Made by a program: the position numbers and the translations under genes. Shown piece after piece: positions 61,686-64,000 of a DNA stretch of 64,000 nucleotides (positions are counted from its first letter, which is position 1; each line of letters opens with the position of its first letter). The notes beneath the pieces were generated by a model. The model saw only the letters and a list, made by a program, of their open reading frames with translations. It did no database searches and had not been told where the DNA came from. Location of the stretch: assembly GCA_017305925.1 (NCBI GenBank), contig JAFKJW010000184.1:1-64000 (forward strand), in the 5' to 3' direction. The DNA comes from Hyphomicrobiales bacterium. Lineage in GTDB: Bacteria > Pseudomonadota > Alphaproteobacteria > Rhizobiales > Rhizobiaceae.

Positions 61686-62550
61686 CGCGCAGCGACCGGC
61701 CGTCGGCATCGAACAGGTTCGCACCGGTAAGATCGAATTGCAGCGACACGGTTTCCCCGGGCGCGAGCGCGGCGTTGCCGGCGGCCTTGGCCGTGACGGT
61801 CGAGCCGTCCGGCATGTCCATGTAGCAAAGCGTCTCGCCGCCGAAGCGCTCGACCAGCCGGACCCGGCCGAGCGGCGAGGAACCGTCCGCGTCTCCCCAG
61901 GAGACACGCTCCGGGCGAATGCCGAGCTGCGCCTTCGCGCCGGGCTCTGGCTTGCGCCAGTTGCCGGCGACGTCCAGCCGCCCGCCGTCGGCCATCCTGA
62001 CGCTGAGAACCTCCGGCGACGCCGCGGTGACCTCGACGGGTATCAGGTTCATCGCCGGCGTTCCGATGAAGGTGGCGACGAACACGTTGTCGGGATGCTC
62101 GTAAAGCTCCAGCGGCGCGCCCGCCTGCTCGACGATCCCGGAGCGCAGCACGACGATCTTGTCCGCCAGCGTCATCGCCTCGATCTGGAGTTTTCGGGCG
62201 GCCGCCCTGACCCGCCGGTCGACGTCTTCCTTGGCGAGGCCGGCGCGACGCAGGCCGTAGGCCATGTTGTCGTAGGCATTCATATGCGGGTAGAGCGCAT
62301 AGTTCTGGAAGACCATCGCCAGACCGCGCTTGGCGGGCGCCGCTTCCGTGACGTCGACCCCGTCGATCAGCACGCTGCCGGCATCGATGTCCTCGAGCCC
62401 GGCGATCATGCGCAGCAGGGTCGACTTTCCGCAGCCGGACGGGCCGACGAAAACACACAGCTCCCGGTCGGCCACCGTGAGGTCTATGCCCTTGATGACC
62501 TCCACATCGCCGTAGGATTTGCGAACGCCGCTGAGGATGACACTTCCCAT
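61669..62550 (-). pseudogene. UgpC/MalK-type sugar-importer ATPase lacking signature and Walker B (in-frame deletion)
   Basis: 293 aa reading frame instead of the usual 350-365. Walker A GPSGCGKST and FQNYALYPHMN are present. The sequence then jumps from AARKLQI directly to EAMTLADKIVVL, removing about 70 residues that normally hold LSGGQ, Walker B DEPLSNLD and the switch VTHDQ. The join reads LQIEAMT, and normal proteins have DQIEAMT at the right edge, so a direct repeat of about CAGATCGAG probably joined the two ends. TOBE domain remains. Without these motifs it cannot hydrolyse ATP. Classed as pseudogene, although the frame is open. Confidence 0.85.
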
Positions 62551-62580
62551 GGTGCTGCCCGTAACTCCCTTCTTGCGGCC

Positions 62581-63447
62581 CTACTTGATGCCCGAGGCGG
62601 CTATGCCCTGCTGGAATTTTCGCTGCGTGAAGAAGAACAGCACGATCAGCGGCAGCGTCGTGAGCAGGGAGCCCATCATGACGAGCGACCATTCGGTCGT
62701 CCGCTGCGCCCTGAAGGAGAACAGGCCGACGCTGAGCGGAAAGCTGCTGCGATCGCGCAGGTAGATCATCGGCAGCATGAACTCCTGCCAGATATAGACG
62801 GTCTGGAAAATGGCGACGACGGTCAGCGCGGGCAGGATCAGCGGCAGCGCGATCTGCCAGAAGATGCGGAACTCGCCCGCGCCGTCCATGCGGGCGGCGT
62901 CCAGCAACTCGCGCGGCACGCCGAGAAAGAACTGCCTCAACATGAAGATGAAGAACGCGTCGCCGAGAAAATAGGGCGCAAGCAGCGGAACGTAGGTTCC
63001 GGTCAGCCCGAGCTTCGCCCAGAAGAGATAGGTCGGCAGCAGCGTCACGATCGGCGGAATGAGCAACGCGGCGATGGTGACGGCGAAAGCCGCGTCGCGG
63101 TAGCGCCAGCGCAGGCAGCCGAAGCTGTAGCCGGCAAGCGAGCAGGACATGCAGGTCGCGATCGCGGCGACGCCGGCATAGAAGACGCTGTTTCCGAGCT
63201 GAGCGAAGAACGGGAAGTCCGGATAGTTTATCGTCTTCCAGAGGTTCGACCATTGCGGGTCCGCCGGCCACCACTGGGTCCTGGTCGAGAAGATCGCCGA
63301 ATTGGTCTTCAGGGCCGAATTGATCATCCAGTAGAACGGCAGAAGGAAAACAGCCGAGATCAGCAGCATGACGGCGTGGTAGAGGATGCGCGCCGGCCCT
63401 GCCCTGCCGGTCCGCTTTCGCGGTGCGGTGTCCGCCGCAGCGCTCAT
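62581..63447 (-). CDS. Sugar ABC permease (UgpE/MalG type)
   Basis: 288 aa with six membrane segments. The EAA loop is DAARMDGAGEFRIFWQIALP in outline, typical of carbohydrate importers of the CUT1 class. The start overlaps the stop of the upstream permease gene. It sits 30 bases before the damaged ATPase gene in transcription order. With the amino-sugar genes opposite it probably imports a glycoside or amino-sugar disaccharide; the binding protein would be beyond the window. Confidence 0.88.
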   Translation of the reverse strand: MSAAADTAPRKRTGRAGPARILYHAVMLLISAVFLLPFYWMINSALKTNSAIFSTRTQWWPADPQWSNLWKTINYPDFPFFAQLGNSVFYAGVAAIATCMSCSLAGYSFGCLRWRYRDAAFAVTIAALLIPPIVTLLPTYLFWAKLGLTGTYVPLLAPYFLGDAFFIFMLRQFFLGVPRELLDAARMDGAGEFRIFWQIALPLILPALTVVAIFQTVYIWQEFMLPMIYLRDRSSFPLSVGLFSFRAQRTTEWSLVMMGSLLTTLPLIVLFFFTQRKFQQGIAASGIK

Positions 63448-64000
63448 CGGCTTTCTCCCTCGTAATAGACCCAGGATCGCGCGGTCCGGAAGATCAGCAG
63501 CGTCAGCACGAGCACGCCGACGAACAGCAGGGAGGCGATCGCGGCGGCATAGCCGATGTTGAAGTAGCGGAAGGCGGACCGGTAGATGAGGATCATGATC
63601 ATCAGGGTCGACTCCCCCGGCCGCCCGACTGTGTCGCCGATCACCAGCGCCTGCACGAAGACCTGAAAGGAACTGATGATGCCGATGACGAGGTTGAACA
63701 GGATCATCGGGGTGATGAGCGGCAGCGTGATGCCGAAGAAGCGCTCCCATGGCCTGTCGGTGTCGAGCTTGGCTGCGTCCTGGATCTCGTCGGGTATCTC
63801 CTTGAGGCCGGAAAGGAAGATCAGCGTCTCGATGCCGAGCGGCCACAGGCTCATGATGATCAGTGTCCAGAACGCCGCGCGCGGGTCCTTGAGCCAGTCC
63901 GGCGCCGATATGCCGAGAGCCTGGAGGATGACGTTCACCGGTCCCGCATTCGGGGTCAACAGCAGCATGAAGATGATCGACGACGCCACCACCGGAACGA
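63444..64000 (-). CDS. Sugar ABC permease (UgpA/MalF type), partial, runs off the window
   Basis: C-terminal 184 or so residues are visible and the frame stays open to base 64000. EAA loop DAAKLDTDRPWERFFGITLP in outline, then three membrane segments and end SWVYYEGESR. CUT1-type partner of the following permease; the gene's N-terminal half and probably the sugar-binding protein lie beyond the window. The first listed GTG is internal, not a real start. Confidence 0.85.
   Translation of the reverse strand, partial: VPVVASSIIFMLLLTPNAGPVNVILQALGISAPDWLKDPRAAFWTLIIMSLWPLGIETLIFLSGLKEIPDEIQDAAKLDTDRPWERFFGITLPLITPMILFNLVIGIISSFQVFVQALVIGDTVGRPGESTLMIMILIYRSAFRYFNIGYAAAIASLLFVGVLVLTLLIFRTARSWVYYEGESR

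Noticed and set aside
77..63846. Many long open frames antisense or out of frame to the genes listed, e.g. 16578-19418, 22422-24845 and 34940-38131 on the minus strand
   Set aside because: High GC creates long shadow frames. They are rich in Arg/Ala/Gly/Asp, have no domain motifs, and lie opposite well-supported genes.
1..64000. CRISPR arrays, tRNA/rRNA genes, prophage or integrative element genes
   Set aside because: No repeat-spacer pattern, no RNA gene structure and no integrase or phage genes were seen; only one transposase tail at the left edge.

Overview
The window is a GC-rich (about 65%) stretch from an alphaproteobacterium. A Hyphomicrobiales member (Rhizobiaceae/Phyllobacteriaceae type) is the best guess. 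This rests on a D-psicose 3-epimerase that, as recalled, closely resembles the Agrobacterium enzyme, on stacked ABC importers each with its own regulator, on a DUF1194 protein, and on an intergenic repeat of rhizobial style. Nearly all coding capacity goes to import and breakdown of small organic molecules. There are no rRNA, tRNA, CRISPR or phage genes.

Layout. 1-132: tail of an IS630-type transposase. 145-5626 (minus): a branched-chain-amino-acid-type (Liv) importer with a permease-ATPase fusion, plus an MBL-fold lactonase-like hydrolase. 5951-9022 (plus): a divergent GntR/FCD regulator, an APH-fold kinase and a class III aminotransferase of the phospho-lyase-like type. 9127-16199: a LacI regulator, a ribose-type sugar importer and D-psicose 3-epimerase. 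16650-24884: a dipeptide/opine-type importer followed by a carbamoylase and a dihydropyrimidinase. 25011-41808: a LysR regulator and a long plus-strand operon with amidase, a second dipeptide-type importer, an epimerase-like enzyme, two SDRs, a PuuE-type allantoinase, an M20 hydrolase, a broken Ldh2 dehydrogenase, and a second carbamoylase and dihydropyrimidinase. 41830-48046: an Lrp/AsnC regulator, two aldehyde dehydrogenases, an omega-aminotransferase and a broken FAD oxidoreductase. 48338-49288: an omptin-type outer-membrane protease. 49448-54707: a LysR regulator and an iron/polyamine-type importer. 54994-56587: a DUF1194 protein and a membrane protein. 56719-64000: an amino-sugar block with GntR/UTRA regulator, GH4 enzyme, NagB-like deaminase, BadF-type kinase, LuxR regulator and part of a sugar importer.

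How the genes fit together. The centre (16.6-48 kb) reads as a ureide catabolic island. Imported cyclic ureides or amides would be opened by dihydropyrimidinase/allantoinase-type enzymes, stripped of carbamoyl groups by the carbamoylases, and the resulting amino acids transaminated and oxidised by the aminotransferase and aldehyde dehydrogenases. The two importer-carbamoylase-dihydropyrimidinase modules are parallel paralogous sets.

Two themes stand out. First, four otherwise well-conserved genes each carry one short internal deletion: a sugar permease, an Ldh2 dehydrogenase, an FAD oxidoreductase and a sugar-importer ATPase. In the ATPase the join lies in a likely short direct repeat. This indicates either decay or a systematic assembly artefact. 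Second, several intergenic regions hold clear palindromes that pair convincingly with the neighbouring regulator genes.
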